Numbered from the stretch's first letter, positions 38,130-50,399 are shown. The stretch is DNA of 64,000 nucleotides from Nymphaea colorata (GCF_008831285.2 NC_045147.1:9022334-9086333); one strand, 5' to 3'. The notes: a model not told the origin generated them from the letters alone. Numbers and translations are program-made.

Positions 38130-39780
38130 CAATATGGAAGTTTTTCTTTGTCATTGTTTTGCCATTTAACACGTGCAACAATTCATATTTTATGTCTATG
38201 TATGAAAATATTGCAAATCAAGGTTGAATATTGAAGCCGCCAAGCTATCATAACACGAGAACATGGATCCTACAATATGAAGTTGATTTGGTCAAAAGCA
38301 CCTTAGAGGAGTAAAAAAAAGTATTGTCTCAAACTGAATGTACTAATGAGAGATGATTGGACCAATGATAGAGGTAGAAACTTGATGAATTTTCTGGTTA
38401 ACAATCCTCTAGGTATGACTTTCTTAAAAAATCATGTGGCATTAGTGGAGTAAAGAAGACAATAGTAATTTAATAAAATTATTTGTAAAAATAATGAAAG
38501 AGATTAGGGAAAATAATAGGTTCAAATAGTCACCTAAAAGATAAAACAAATTGAAGGTTGTCAGCACATTTTCTAGATCCCTTGTGCATCACATTGTTTA
38601 AACTTAAATTTTGATGTCAACAGGATGAAGGTATGCAAGCAAACATTAGATAAAGGAAAGACTATTACTATATTCATATATGGGTACTCATGGTTTTTAA
38701 ATTTGATGAGAAAATACACAAATGATAAAGAACTTTTTGACCTATTATCACTCACTTCACAACTTCATATCTTACTTTGCAAAGTATCCTCACCAATAAA
38801 AGAGGATTAAAAAATATGTTTTTTATCTTCAGACTTTCAGGAAAGTGTCTATTCTGTTAAAATTGTAAAACATAAATCAATAGCATATATTGTCTCCCAT
38901 ATTGAAGGTCATGAGAGCAGTTGATTCAGATGAGACCCCAACTATAGGGTTTCTTTATAATCATATGAAAATGACAAAAAAAGAAATAGCTTTCAAAAAC
39001 TGTACATAAAAATCTGACAAAGAATTGACAAACAATAGGACAATCAATTGTGTCAGAATCTACTTGTCGTGATATAACTTTTGAAACCACAATTTTATTA
39101 TAATGAAGATGCATACAAGATAATATGGTGAAAGTTGGATTTTTGCAGTGCTTAGATGTAATGGTACTTGATGTAGAAGAACAATGAAAGATTGTTATTT
39201 AAATGCATATATATGAAAAGACAGAAGGTTATTTTTAAATACTTAAAGCAATTGGAACAAGGAAGAGGATATCGGCTGACATATTACAAGTTTTCTTTTC
39301 ATTTTGATGATTTTTGCATGATAGAATAAGATAAAGTCGTCATGTAATATCTTTGTTAGTGTTTTGTTTTGTCAGATGATCAGTGGAATTCCTTTGGTAT
39401 GGAAACAAATGAACTAAGGAATATTGCACTAATAAATAAAATACTTTGTCATGATTGATTGTATTCTATTTATTTTATGTGTTTATTGTTTACTATTTAT
39501 AACCTATGAAATTATATGATATGTACATACAAAAAGCATAAATCATCTTGTGAAAGAAAAAATCAATAACTTGGTCTTTGCTGAAAAAAAAAAAGTTTTG
39601 AAAATCCTTATTTATTGATAAGATTGATTTAGATGATGGATGGATTGTAGAAAGGAAAGATCATGTTTTACCACCTTTTGCATTAGACAATTCTTGGTTA
39701 GACCCAAGCTTTTAAATTTATTAGATGTAGAAGTTGCTCCTCTTGACAATTTTATTGAGTCTTTAAAAATCTACAAGAAT
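38130..39780 (+). pseudogene. hAT-superfamily transposase (DUF659 / hAT-C type), degenerate
   Basis: Blocks on the plus strand appear in the order of plant DUF659-type hAT transposases. VLPFNTCNNSYFMSMYENIA lies near 38155, then PPSYHNTRTWILQYEVDLVK near 38237. DDWTNDRGRNLMNFLVNNPL lies near 38353 (family W-T-D-G-R...NFLV). KTITIFIYGYSWFLNLMRKY lies near 38660, MRAVDSDETPTIGFLYNHMK near 38910, and WNSFGMETNELRNIAL near 39385 (dimerisation region). NHLVKEKINNLVFA lies near 39540, and a DDGWIVERKDHVLPP-NSWLD tail near 39633. Frameshifts and stops throughout show it is long dead. Terminal inverted repeats were not located. Related hAT non-autonomous elements lie elsewhere in the window. Confidence 0.85.
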
Positions 39781-41840
39781 GCGAGATAACATAAGTATGT
39801 AAATGAAAAGGACATTTGAAATTAAGATAAGTATAATTGCCTTCGATGTTTATTAAATGCTGCTAATTTTATTACTGTTTTTGAATCAAGGGAAAAAAAG
39901 TGAAAGATGAATAGACATTTCAGATTATTATGAAATAGAAGAAGAAGAATATAAATCTGTCCAACAATGGATGATTCAAATGAAAGTCCATTGTCAAGTT
40001 CAGATGGAGATAAAAAAGATGAAAACATTTGACATTGTGTAAAAAACTTATATTATTTGAATATTTGCATTAATTCAGTTGATAGTATTTGTATATTTGT
40101 TTGAATATTGTGTTTAAAACATTGCATACTGCTTTTTCACATTGTTCTTTATTCAAATACTATTATTTTGTATGTTTTTTTCATTTTTTACATTACCTTA
40201 AGGATATTATATACTTAAAATTTTTAGTCGTGATGCTTACACACTGCTTTACATTATTGTGTATTGCATTGCTTTATAGGCTCAACGCATTGCTTCACAT
40301 TAACGCACTTAACAACATTGGTCACAATATTGAATTTACCAGGTAGGAGGGCAATTTGATTCGGGTGGCCCAAGCCAACCCAGTGATTTTTCAAACATTG
40401 ATCTGAAGCTCAAAAAACCGCTTCATGAATGAAGGATTGTGTTGTTCTCACCCTTAGATGATGTCACTTTGACACGAGGTGTCGCTTTGTGTTTTTCATT
40501 TCATTCGATATCTCAAACTGAATTATAAAAAAATGTCATCCTTAACCAACAAAGATATGTAATTGAGTGCCTTTTTGTGACTTGGAATGGTTGCACATCA
40601 ATTGACATAACGATCGGTTAGGGTCCATTTGGTAAATAGAATAGTATATAACAGTTCGATGAATATAGCCCAAAGACTAGAGCCGATTCATCGAACCCCT
40701 ATTTCATGGAAGGCAAACTGTCATCAGCAAAAGCAAACGATAGAGGGATGGCTAGTGTCTTGTGGTAGGTAACTTTGAATAAATATTTATCGTATGATTT
40801 GGAAGTTAATCATTCGCGTCCAGTTAATTTGTTTTTGATAATCAAGTTGTATTGCGTATTGCAGCAAGCCTATTATTAAACGAGCGAACAAAACATATCA
40901 ATATACATTATCAATATTGTTTGTGAGAAACAATTTCAAGGAGTAATCAAAACGTTATATATTTACAGTAAAGATCAATTGGTAAGGATCAATTGGTCAA
41001 TCTGTTTGCCATCTGCACTAGGCAGAGAATTATTTCATTGTTTACCACGAAAACTAGATGTCGTAGGTCTAACGCACTCATTTGAGGGTAGCTTAATGCT
41101 GCGTCGTCTTTGGATAAGGAAAGAATATTGGGCCACCAATCTGTTGGTCATGTGCTTACTGCTGTCGGTTGGCATCTATATGAGTTTCGAGACGAGAAAA
41201 TCTTGTGCGCTGGATTTGTAAATTTTACATTTTGTAAATTGCCCGTAAATCATTGTAACATCCCGTGTATATATATACTGGTTAAAGTCAATGAATAATA
41301 CGACTTGCCTCATTATTTTTATTTCTTCGAGTCCATCTCGTCGTAGATTCCCCATGGGGCCGTTAGTCGTCGTTCAAACATTTTGTGAGGGCAACTTATT
41401 TTTCCTGTCCTTCAAGAATTAGGCATGAAAATGTAGTAGTTTATATGTGACCTTTTTAAAGGATATGGCTTTCTGTAAATGTGACAAAAGCTCATCGGTT
41501 AGGGTTCTCAAAGACAAGTTAATCTTGTGACATGCTGCCTGCTCCAGCACTAGTACTTACATGTCGATTGAGATGAAAAGATGATCACATGTACAACCTT
41601 GCAGACGCCACCTTCCAGCCTACATTCTTGTTTTTTTATGCTTCTCACAACTTCAACCACTAAGAAACTCACTCTTCTGTTTCATGCATCTTTTTTTCCA
41701 CCTCATTTATTACACTGGTAATTAAGGCAAACTGAAAATAACAAATTCAACCTCTTAAAGCTGTCCTCTTTGGAAGACATTTTGTACTACTATAAAAGAA
41801 ACCAGTATCTCTAATCGAAAAAACCTGTAGAAAAAAACTT
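39781..41840. other. Stretch without a recognisable gene
   Basis: AT-rich to 40370. From 40619 a GGGTCCATTTGGTAAATAGAATAG block resembles the terminus of a hAT MITE. The 80-codon frame at 40979-41221 has no recognised domain. A TGTAACATCCCGTG at 41254 resembles a gypsy LTR start, but nothing around it supports an element. Confidence 0.4.
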
Positions 41841-41854
41841 TCAAGTACACCACC

Positions 41855-42010
41855 CGTTGTTTAGCAATAGGAACAATTTATTAATTAGCATGAATCTACC
41901 TTAAATATTAGCACATATTCATGGAACACTTAGTTCAGGTGTTCCATGAATATGTCGTAATATTTAGAACATGAATATGAGCATATTCATGAATTGCCAA
42001 ACACTCCTTC
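41855..42010. mobile_element. Probable small foldback MITE
   Basis: Degenerate inverted ends: a CCGTTGTTTAGCAAT-type block near 41862 and GGAGTGTTTGGCAATTC reading inward on the other strand from about 42008. They enclose a perfect hairpin (arms 41913-41929 and 41939-41955). Length (about 150 bp) and AT content fit a MITE; a TSD was not resolved. Confidence 0.45.
41913..41955. repeat. Perfect 17-bp inverted repeat (9-nt loop)
   Basis: ACATATTCATGGAACAC, nine unpaired bases, then its exact reverse complement. It is about 580 bp beyond the stop codon of the NUDCD2-like gene. Confidence 0.95.
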
Positions 42011-42070
42011 CAAGGCGCATTGAGAACAAAAATCAAGAGAAGTATTATGAGAAACGATTTCCATACCGAA

Positions 42071-42098
42071 TCAGCCAATTCACAAGTGAATTGGCTGA
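42071..42098. repeat. Perfect 13-bp inverted repeat (2-nt loop)
   Basis: TCAGCCAATTCAC, AA, then the exact reverse complement. It is separate from the hairpin at 41913 and 435 bp downstream of the NUDCD2-like stop. Confidence 0.95.
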
Positions 42099-42532
42099 AA
42101 ATATTTACAAAGTCAGTTAAAATCTAAAATAAATACATAAATGTATGAAAATAACTAAAATAAAAAACTAAAAATATGCTAAAATTTATTGAAAACTTGG
42201 CGTGTGGCAGTCTTGAATCGGCCATGGAGCCTATCCGAGGCCAGTTGGAACGATTCTAATGACACTGGTCAAGGGACACCAAGTTGGTTTCTTCTCCTCC
42301 CCGTTCTTTTACAACAAAGGAAATTTATTGCTCAACATCTTTTTGCATCCACCAGGTCCAAATGGGAAATAATATGCATTATGCAAAAGTCTTGTCTAAT
42401 ATAAACAATTCCAGCTACGTAACTAAAGCCAGTATTATAAACACAAATTTACAGTCTCATTACAAACGGCCATGATTAAAGTTATAGCCCAATCAGAACC
42501 ATTGACGGAAACCCAAAGGCATTTGGTCACTT

Positions 42533-44542
42533 TTATTCAGATCGTATACCGCCCATGAATGTTCTCGGATCAGGGCAGCCTCCAGTAAACTGAGCCTGTG
42601 AGAAGTCAAAGCCTGGGTTCTGTACAAAGAGAAAAAGAAACATGAGGATGGAGGGGACTTTCAAAAAAAAAACAGCAAGGCATACATTAGAAAAGTCCAG
42701 ATATAAATCAGCAAAGCTAAAAAACTAGATAAATATGACGATTGTTTCCTGTATATCTGGCCATTGATCCACCAACTTCTAAAAGCTGAACCCGACATGA
42801 TAAATAATTGGTTCAACGAAACTTCCCATCCAAAAATTCTGAAAGGAGACTACAGGAGGAACCAATTTCCTTTATTATTTCAGTCGGTCTAAAGATCGTT
42901 AAGTGTAAATATATATATACATATACATGTAGCACATTCAAAACATACACACGCAGATATAGTTGGGAACTAGAAGAAAGCACTATAGATTTAGCTTCCT
43001 TTCTGCAAAATCCAGTAATAGCAAGACGGACAATTAAGGGGCATTGCTTGAACTCTCCAGGCATGTTCCAAAAGACATTCACTTTTTCGTTGTTACACCT
43101 TTTAAGTGAAGGTACAAGTAGTCCTTGAGATTACAATTCCTCGCCTTGGTGGTCTCTAAAATCCCATTCTTAGAAAGTTAGAAGTTTCACTAAAACACTT
43201 TCATTGTTTCCAACTATACTGAAAAACGAAAAATGCATAGGCCCATACATCCTATCTTTCCTCCTATGCTCTCTCTCCTCTGACATTCCTGAAATCGCTC
43301 TTCCATGATCTGTTAATTAACCATAACACGTCACCCTGAGAACTCAGAAGCCCAACTACCACATGGATGACAAATGCCTCCAAGGTGTATGTCTACATGC
43401 GCAAATCATTAGTTAGAGAGAAGCAAGTTAATCTCTCATTCAATTGTTTGGGAGAATAACAGTTACAATGGAGTTAATATGTCAATTTCAAAAGGAGGAA
43501 CAGAAAGTAAAGAAAGTCTAACAATGTGGATTTAGTCCCATACGAATTCATATGTAAAGCCTATGAAATTATGTCAATAGGTATGCTAGGACAAGTAAAT
43601 ATGGGGATCTTCATTATACACATCAAGGTGATATCTGAGCGACCTCCCAAAAAAAAAAGGAAAAGAAAAGGACAGAGATTGTTGCTGTGAAACAAAAAAG
43701 GGCAGGTGATCAAAGTAGAACATTTCCTTTCTTTTGATACAAGAAATGGGCACAAGAGGGAAAAAAAAAGGAAAGAAGAAAATAAGTCCCCCAGTTCTAC
43801 AAAAGAGAAAGAGGCGAAGAAGAAGAAGATAAGTTAACCTCTTCCTGAAATCTCTGAAGCATGAGACGTTTCTGCTCGAGATCCGCCGAGTATGGATCAA
43901 GCTGACCTTGGCCGAGGATGGGAGAAGGCCACGTCTTTCCTTTCTCTCTCTTCTGAAGCGTTACGTGCATAATACCATCCTCTGGTGAACATTGGATATG
44001 AAACCCATGATGAAAAAAAACAATACTCAACTCACAAAATAAGGAAAAAACAGATAGTTCCCAATTATACCTAGCGTCCAGAAGGAACAATCGATCTTTA
44101 CGGGGCCGGCCAAATCATGCTGGAGAAAAATCACATAATTGGTATCGCTTCAAATCACAAATTCCGATCAAACGGCGAAAGAAAAAGAAAAAGAAGACCA
44201 ACATTGAGGTAGGGAGGATTGCCCTTAATTCCGACTTCGAGGTGGTTGGGCAAGACATTGCAGTAGAAGAGCTTCTTGGGGACGTTCTCGGGCAGAGTTA
44301 TGTAGATGTTTACCTCCTCCAAGGTTTGGTCCCATTCGAACACCTTCTGCCCTGTTCATTTCTCGTCAAGCCAAGCGAAAACTAGCTCACCCTCGACTCC
44401 AAATCAAGGTGAAGCAATCGGTAGAAAGAGGAAACAGACCACCATGATAATTGTCACAGAGAAAGACAAGACAAAAGGGAAAATTGGAGTTACCAGCGTG
44501 CAAGAAGCTGTGGCGTTTCTCGGGGGCCAATTTCTCCGCCAT
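42533..44542 (-). CDS. NUDCD2: NudC domain-containing protein 2-like (CS/p23 domain), complete, 5 exons
   Basis: Coding exons on the minus strand are 44542-44494, 44351-44203, 44119-44071, 43981-43839 and 42619-42533. All splice sites are GT-AG and phases match, giving 158 residues, almost the length of animal NUDCD2 and its plant counterparts. The CS domain starts VFEWDQTLEEVNIYITLP and continues KKLFYCNVLPNHLEVGIKGN and DCSFWTLEDGIMHVTLQK. The conserved tail is PILGQGQLDPY, LEQKRLMLQRFQEE, NPGFDFSQAQ and PDPRTFMGG. The protein is small, soluble and cytosolic, of the NudC/p23 co-chaperone class that works with Hsp90 and dynein-linked nuclear migration in animals; plant relatives are stress-associated chaperones. 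The start at 44542 gives the family N-terminus (MAEKLAPEKRHSFLHAGQ). No lesion was seen, so it is probably functional. Confidence 0.95.
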
Positions 44543-44618
44543 GACTGCTGGGTCCTCTTAGTGCCTCGTGATCCTACCGTCTGGTTTGGTTTGGTAGGGG
44601 GGGAATTGGGGTCGGCTT

Positions 44619-44625
44619 TTTTATA
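44619..44625 (-). promoter_or_regulatory. Candidate TATA box of the NUDCD2-like gene
   Basis: TATAAAA on the minus strand, about 77-83 bp upstream of the start codon, a plausible core-promoter spacing with a short 5' UTR. The transcription start is unknown. Confidence 0.45.
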
Positions 44626-44639
44626 ATGATGTCAATGGA

Positions 44640-44940
44640 CCGGATATGGATCGAATGTGTTTGTTAGTCTGAATCCATTCGGCATGAGGACATGGTGGAG
44701 GGTTCGAACGTGCCACCTGGCATCGGGCAGGTCTGATAAATTTTCGATGGTTCAAACTCGAGTGCTTAAGCTTGTATTCGGCCTGATCAGTCTCGGTTAA
44801 AATTAAAAAGTATTTTTAAATAAAAATAACTTTTTAATATAAAATATATTTTTAATAATAAAATATACATTATTAATTACCAATGAGTGTCAACACTTGT
44901 TAATGAGTGTCAACACTTGTTAAGTTCTCAAAAATCAAGT
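44640..44940. repeat. Possible degenerate MITE and 22-bp direct repeat
   Basis: CGG- and TCGG-containing sequence (44640-44800) grades into an AT-rich tract (44805-44880), the same layout as the GC-rich hAT MITEs here, but ends and TSD were not found. AATGAGTGTCAACACTTGTT is directly repeated at about 44882 and 44904. Confidence 0.35.
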
Positions 44941-45400
44941 TCACTTCAATGGGTAGGCATCAATTTCACCCTTATTGCATGTAATGCAAACCGTAACTTC
45001 AAAAAGGATCCATAGAGAAAACACAAAACAAAAAACGTTAAACAAAAAGCGTGTAGGATGATTAACCAGTGATGATGAATCATGTCTGGGTTGCTAAAAA
45101 CAATGAAAAGGCTAGACATTTCTAGACAAAAGGGCCTAATGAAAGCCAATCTCATATTTTGATATCGACGCAATGTAAAATTGGTCGTAATGGATAAGGT
45201 AGAAATAAATTCATGCCAAATGTTAAGCATGCCCCTAACAGTGTGTGCCTTATATTCTTGTCCAGAATTGACTACATTTTTTACAGCTAAATTAACAACA
45301 TGGTATTGCTAAACTGCACAAGAAACAATTTATATACGTTCTAGAAACCAGTAAAATACTTGGTAATATTATATTTTGCCAAATTAATCATATCAAATTT

Positions 45401-45485
45401 AGCAAAGATGAGTCAGACTACAACTCAATTGCTCTAACTAACCACACCAGGTAATAGGAGATGTTTGAGTTCGTAGGGGGGAGAG

Positions 45486-45536
<51 letters not shown>

Positions 45537-45621
45537 AGCAAAGATGAGTCAGACTACAACTCAATTGCTCTAACTAACCACACCAGGTAATAGGAGATGT
45601 TTGAGTTCGTAGGGGGGAGAG

Positions 45622-45662
<41 letters not shown>
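45401..45662. repeat. 136-bp tandem duplication, each copy ending in a TA microsatellite
   Basis: A unit beginning AGCAAAGATGAGTCAGAC at 45401 recurs identically at 45537 through GGGGGGAGAGAGGGA, each followed by a (TA)n run (about 45490-45534 and 45626-45662). The non-repeat parts match over about 90 bp with no difference seen. Confidence 0.95.
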
Positions 45663-45668
<6 letters not shown>

Positions 45669-46227
45669 TCTAAGCTGCAATGGTAAAAAAATTCTTGAAC
45701 TTTGCACCCCAAGAAACATATTTATTAGGCCCTCAGTAGGATTGGCAGGAGACAAATTGGTTGCTGACTCAACCAGTCAAATATGGCAGATGGCCTCATC
45801 CAACATTTCATATTGGGATCTAGCTAGAATGAAGCAGGAGAAGATAAAGCTGTCCTCAAAAGTTTAACATAAAACAAAAGAAAGTATAGTAGAAAGAGAT
45901 AGTAGCGGGGAAGGAAAAGACATGCAACTGATGCGTAACGTGAGATGGTGAATACTTAGGCCACCAACACAATAAAGTGTTTGTACACTAAAATAAATGA
46001 GCATTCCTATGATAAAAAATATTAAGAAAAGCAAAAACAGCCATCATAATGATGAGGTTAGGGAGGGGAAAAGAGGAAGAAGAGGGAAAAGAACACACTA
46101 GAGGTGGGAGACCATGTTCATTGTTAGGATTGTCGTGTAGATGTTATGGTGATGAGGAATAAGGGTGGAGGCACCCTTCGTGGACATCCTCCATGGCGGC
46201 AACTCCCGTAGAGAGAGAGAGAGAGAG

Positions 46228-46442
46228 TATTGGAGAGGAAAATCAGCAAGCTAATTTTCAAGAAAGATAAAATCAAGATAATCTTTCCTTTTACATAGGA
46301 TTGAGATCTTTCAATCCCAGGATTTTTGGATCTGTACATATCTGTAAACTTGTATAAATACTTAGACGTATATGGAATGAAAATCATCTTTTGACTCATT
46401 CATCTTCTTTGTTTCTCTCTTTTCCTCATGCTTTCTTTCTCA
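46228..46442 (+). repeat. 5' LTR of copia-D
   Basis: Starts TATTGGAGAGG or, by the TG rule, TGGAGAGG at 46231, and ends CTTTCTTTCTCA before the PBS. A TATA box candidate TATAAATAC is near 46353. It aligns to 50946-51186 with scattered differences. Confidence 0.88.
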
Positions 46443-47640
46443 TGGTATCAGAGCATTGTAGAAAAAATAGTGAGAAAGTAACGAGGAATCTCGCCAAAAG
46501 TGTTCCCGTTTCTAGCAAACACCTCGTTTCCTATTTGAAAACAAGCAGGATACAGGGTGTCGCTTGCCGGAATTGATTTCTGGTCCTCTTTTTTTTGTCT
46601 GTCAGTCTCTTCCAAAAGCCGACTGTGTTCACCGGTGAGGCTGAGCCTCGAGTTCTTTTCTGGTTTCTTCTTTTTCCAGTCATCAGAGTCCTCCATTTCC
46701 TCCTTCACCTTCAACAGCAGAGCCTCTGCCCCTTCCTGATTCTGGCGGCGGCTTCATGAGTCTACGTTGAAACGACAATGAGAAGCAGAAAAACAAAGGA
46801 AGCCGACAGGGAAGCTGCGACGAAAACCCTCGGCTCTGTTTCTCTAGGAGGATTCACCTGTGGAGCCATAGGTCTCTGGAATCGTCTACGTCTCAAGGAT
46901 CTTCGAAAAACTTTTTAGATTTTTTGAGACCGTCATTGGAGAGAAACGAATTTTTGAAGCACGGCTCCTCTTAGGCGGATGCCATTGCCTTCCAAGAGAC
47001 ACTCAGATTGATTTGGGGGCTTTCTAGCTGTTTTCCACCGGCTGATCATTCTCACACGGTTGATCCACGGACGGAGAGTGCTTCGGCCCCCTCATTTTTA
47101 AGATTTTCGTGCCAGATTTGAGTATCTGCTAATTGGAAGTCTAGTTTGCCCTCTTTGGGCGATACCCGAGAGTTTCATGCCCAAAATCAATGCTGAATCG
47201 ACATCAAATCTTGTGGAGACCCATTCTGGAAGATAGAGGACGAAATTCCGAAGAAATTGAGGGGTAGAACGCCGGATTTGGACCACAAACGATGGAGAAA
47301 TCGATCACAAAAAATTTCCGGCGATTTTCTATATTTTCAGACCGTGGAAGAAAATTGCCAGCGAAAACGAGAATCCCGACGAAATATTATGCCGTGTTCT
47401 TCGGTCCTCAGCGAGTCTTTGGTCACTGTGTCCAGAAGTGCCGCGCTTCACCTGCATTCGTGTGTCACGCCGCACTTCACCCCACCGTGTCATTCGAACT
47501 CGCAAGTATTTGAGCAAATACTGACGCTTTCAAAGTGCCAGCAATACCTGGTGATAACTCTTGGTCCAACTTGTGATTCTTCTAAAACTGAAAAGGTGCA
47601 ACATGGAGGAACATCGGCAACAACGTAAAGGTTAGTACTG
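46443..47640 (+). other. Copia-D leader in place of gag
   Basis: From the PBS to just before protease (1.2 kb) there is no Gag-like sequence. Open frames (123 codons at 47257; 88 on the other strand) show no TE or host domain. It is GC-richer than its flanks. It may be a long leader or non-TE sequence captured between PBS and pol. Confidence 0.5.
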
Positions 47641-47649
47641 CTTTGTCAC

Positions 47650-49210
47650 AACTTGCCCGATTGGTATCTTGGTTGAATGTTGATTCTTTACCGATTGCTG
47701 CAAATCTAGCAGGTAAACAACCATTCACAACTCATTTTCCTTGAGTTATTGACACTGGAGCCTCAGACCACATGACACCTCATTTCCATTTATTGTTTAA
47801 TATCAATACTTTACCAAAAATCGTGTGCCTACCAAATGGACATCAAACACTAGTCTCTACTGGAACAGTTTTTCTTTCAACTAATATTCAGTTTACTGAT
47901 GTCCTATATATTCCTGATTTTAAATACAATTTACTATCAGTTCTAAAGCTTACCAAGACTATTAATTGTATTGCTGTCTTTTTCTCAACCTGTTGTGCTT
48001 TCCAGGACCCTTTGTCGAGGAAGCTGATTGGAGTAGGTATTTTAAGCGGTGGACTTTATTATCTTCTTCTTCCATTTACTTCACATTCTTTGCTTGCTTC
48101 CCATGGTAATAAGAAAACTCATATATTGCATATGAGACTTGGACATCCTTCATTCGATAAGACTGTTTTATTGAATGAAAATATTTCTATTTTCAAGCAT
48201 GATTCTCCTTGTGATGCGTGTCTTAGAGCTAAGTTCACTCGTTCGCCATTTCCCACTAGTACTAGTAGAGCAAGTGATCCTTTTAGCTTGATTCATTGTA
48301 ATATATGGGGAGGATATGCCATGCCATCACACACGGGAGCTCATTATTTCCTCACCATAGTAGATGATTTTACACTATCTACTTGGGTTTTCTTGATGAA
48401 GTTCAAATCTGAAACATTTTCTTGTTTAACTCGTTTTTGTGCCATGGTATTTATTCAATAGCCATGTGAAATGTGTTCGGAGTGATAATGGTGCTGAATT
48501 TACAGCTCATAACATACAAGGATATTTTCATGAGCATGGCATAGAACATCAAACCTCATGTGTTGGAACTCCTCAACAAAATGGACATGTTGAGAGGAAG
48601 CATCGTCATCTACTAGAGGTGGCACGAGCACTTAGGTTTCAAGCAAATCTCCTGGTTACTTTTTGAGGTGAATGTATTTTGACAACAACTTTTTTAATTA
48701 ATAGAATGCCGTCAACTCTTTTAAATGACAAATCTCCGTTTGAACTTCTTTTTAATAAAAAGTTTAATTATGAAGATTTGTGTGTTTTTGGATGTTTGTG
48801 TTATGCCAAAAATTTAAACCCAATGCATAAGTTTTCATCACATGCACACAAATATGTTTTTGTCGGTTACCCTCACAATAAAAAAGGGTATCATGTATAT
48901 GATTTGGATACCAAACAAATTTTTACAAGCAGAGATATATCTTTCTTTAAGGATAATTTTTCATTTCTAACCGAAAAATGACATACAAATGATTTGAACA
49001 ATGTTGTTTTGTCTCACCCTCAAAAAGATTACCTTAACGAGAAATATATGTCATTGTGTGAAAATGGTGTTCCAGCAAATTCCTCCCTGCTATCGCCCAT
49101 TCAACTTCACGATTCTATTAACAATGACCAAAATCAGCCAGTCTCTTATGTTTCAGAACATCGGGCTATGTCAGATGATCCACCTCCTCCAGACTCACTT
49201 GCTCTACGCT
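47650..49210 (+). pseudogene. copia-D protease and integrase
   Basis: The protease active site is VIDTGASDHMT at about 47745, keeping the catalytic DTGA, one codon after a stop. GAG-pre-integrase is HMRLGHPSFDK near 48129. The integrase core has YFLTIVDDFTLSTWVFLMK near 48346, VRSDNGAEFTAHN near 48472 after a frameshift, and GTPQQNGHVERKHRHLLEVA near 48562. The C-terminal block is SPFELLFNKK, VFGCLCYA, and FVGYPHNKKGYHVYDL near 48859. One frameshift and a few stops make it inactive. Confidence 0.9.
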
Positions 49211-49439
49211 GATCTAGTCGTATTCGTCATCCACAATCCTATCTTCAAGACTATGTGTGTTCCAATGTGATGGTTACGAGTTCACCGCTTAAGGAATCTA
49301 CTTCAACTAAGCAATCCTCAAGTACACGTTATCTCATACACAATTATCTACCTGTTCACAAATTCTCCAAATTTCATTATGCCTTTTTAACCTCTATCAT
49401 GAGTGATGTTGAACCTAGCTCGAATGCGGAAGCAGTTAA

Positions 49440-50330
49440 GTATCAACATTGGTGAAGTGCTATGGCTGATGAGATTCAGGCTTTTGAACAAAACAGTACA
49501 TGATCTATTACTACTTTGCCTCCAAACAAACATCCAATTGGCTATCGTTGGGTTTATAAGATGAAACAGCGATCAGATGGAAGTATTGAACGCGACAAAG
49601 CCAGACTTGTCGCTAAAGGGTACACTCAACTAGAGGGCCTTGATTATCATGAGACATTTGCTTCGGTTGCAAAATTAACAACCATGCGCACGCTTCTTGT
49701 TCTTACTTCTATTCAAGAATGGTACTTATATCAAATGGATGTGAGTAATGCATTTATACATGAAGAATTACATGAGGAAATATACATGACCATTTCACTA
49801 GGCCTTCTGCGTGAGGGGGAGTATTCAAGTAATAAAGTGTGTCGTCTTCATAAGTCTCTATATAGACTCAAGCATGCACCTCGCAACTGGTTTCACAAGT
49901 TGTTATCAGCACTTAAAGGCACTGGTTTCATTCAATCATTAGTTGACTACACTCTCTTTACTTGGAAACATGAAAAACAATTTATTGTTGTTCTTTCTTA
50001 TCATTGCAGAAAATAATGAACCAGGAATTGCTTCAGTTAAGCAATATTTACATTCAAAATTTCATATTAAAGACTTTGGAATACTTAAGTATTTTCTTGG
50101 CATAGAAGTTGCAAGAGCGCCATCAGGAATATTTTTAAGTCAAAGAAAATATATCGTGGATATTCTGAATGATGCATGTTTGATCGAAGCCAAGCCTATG
50201 GACTTTCTAATTGAGCAAAAATTATGATTAACTCCCAATGATGGTATTCCACTGAAAGATCCAACTAAATACAAGAGGTTGGTCAGACATTTGATTTATT
50301 TGACTATTACTCGACCAGACATAATGTATT
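49440..50330 (+). pseudogene. copia-D reverse transcriptase with the YVDD box deleted
   Basis: 49516-49985 is open and carries PIGYRWVYKMKQRSDGSIER, KGYTQLEGLDYHETFASVAK, MDVSNAFIHEELHEEIYM and CRLHKSLYRLKHAPRNW. The sequence then jumps from FIVVL to LIIAENNEPG in another frame at about 49985-50010, so the YVDD catalytic motif is gone by a small out-of-frame deletion. The next frame continues LKYFLGIEVARAPSGIFLSQRKY to about 50227. Confidence 0.88.
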
Positions 50331-50399
50331 CGGTCCAAGTTCTCAATCAGTTCATGCAATCACCGCGAACTATACACTAAGAAGCAACACTTAGAGTAT

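Noticed and set aside
40979-41221. 80-codon frame as a gene
   Set aside because: No recognised domain and no promoter or splice evidence; length is within chance for AT-rich plant DNA.
42808-43128. 106-codon plus frame and its 89-codon minus partner
   Set aside because: Both lie inside intron 4 of the NUDCD2-like gene, with no domain.
43586-43900. 104-codon minus frame near NUDCD2
   Set aside because: It is mostly intron 4 reading off exon 4 in the wrong frame.
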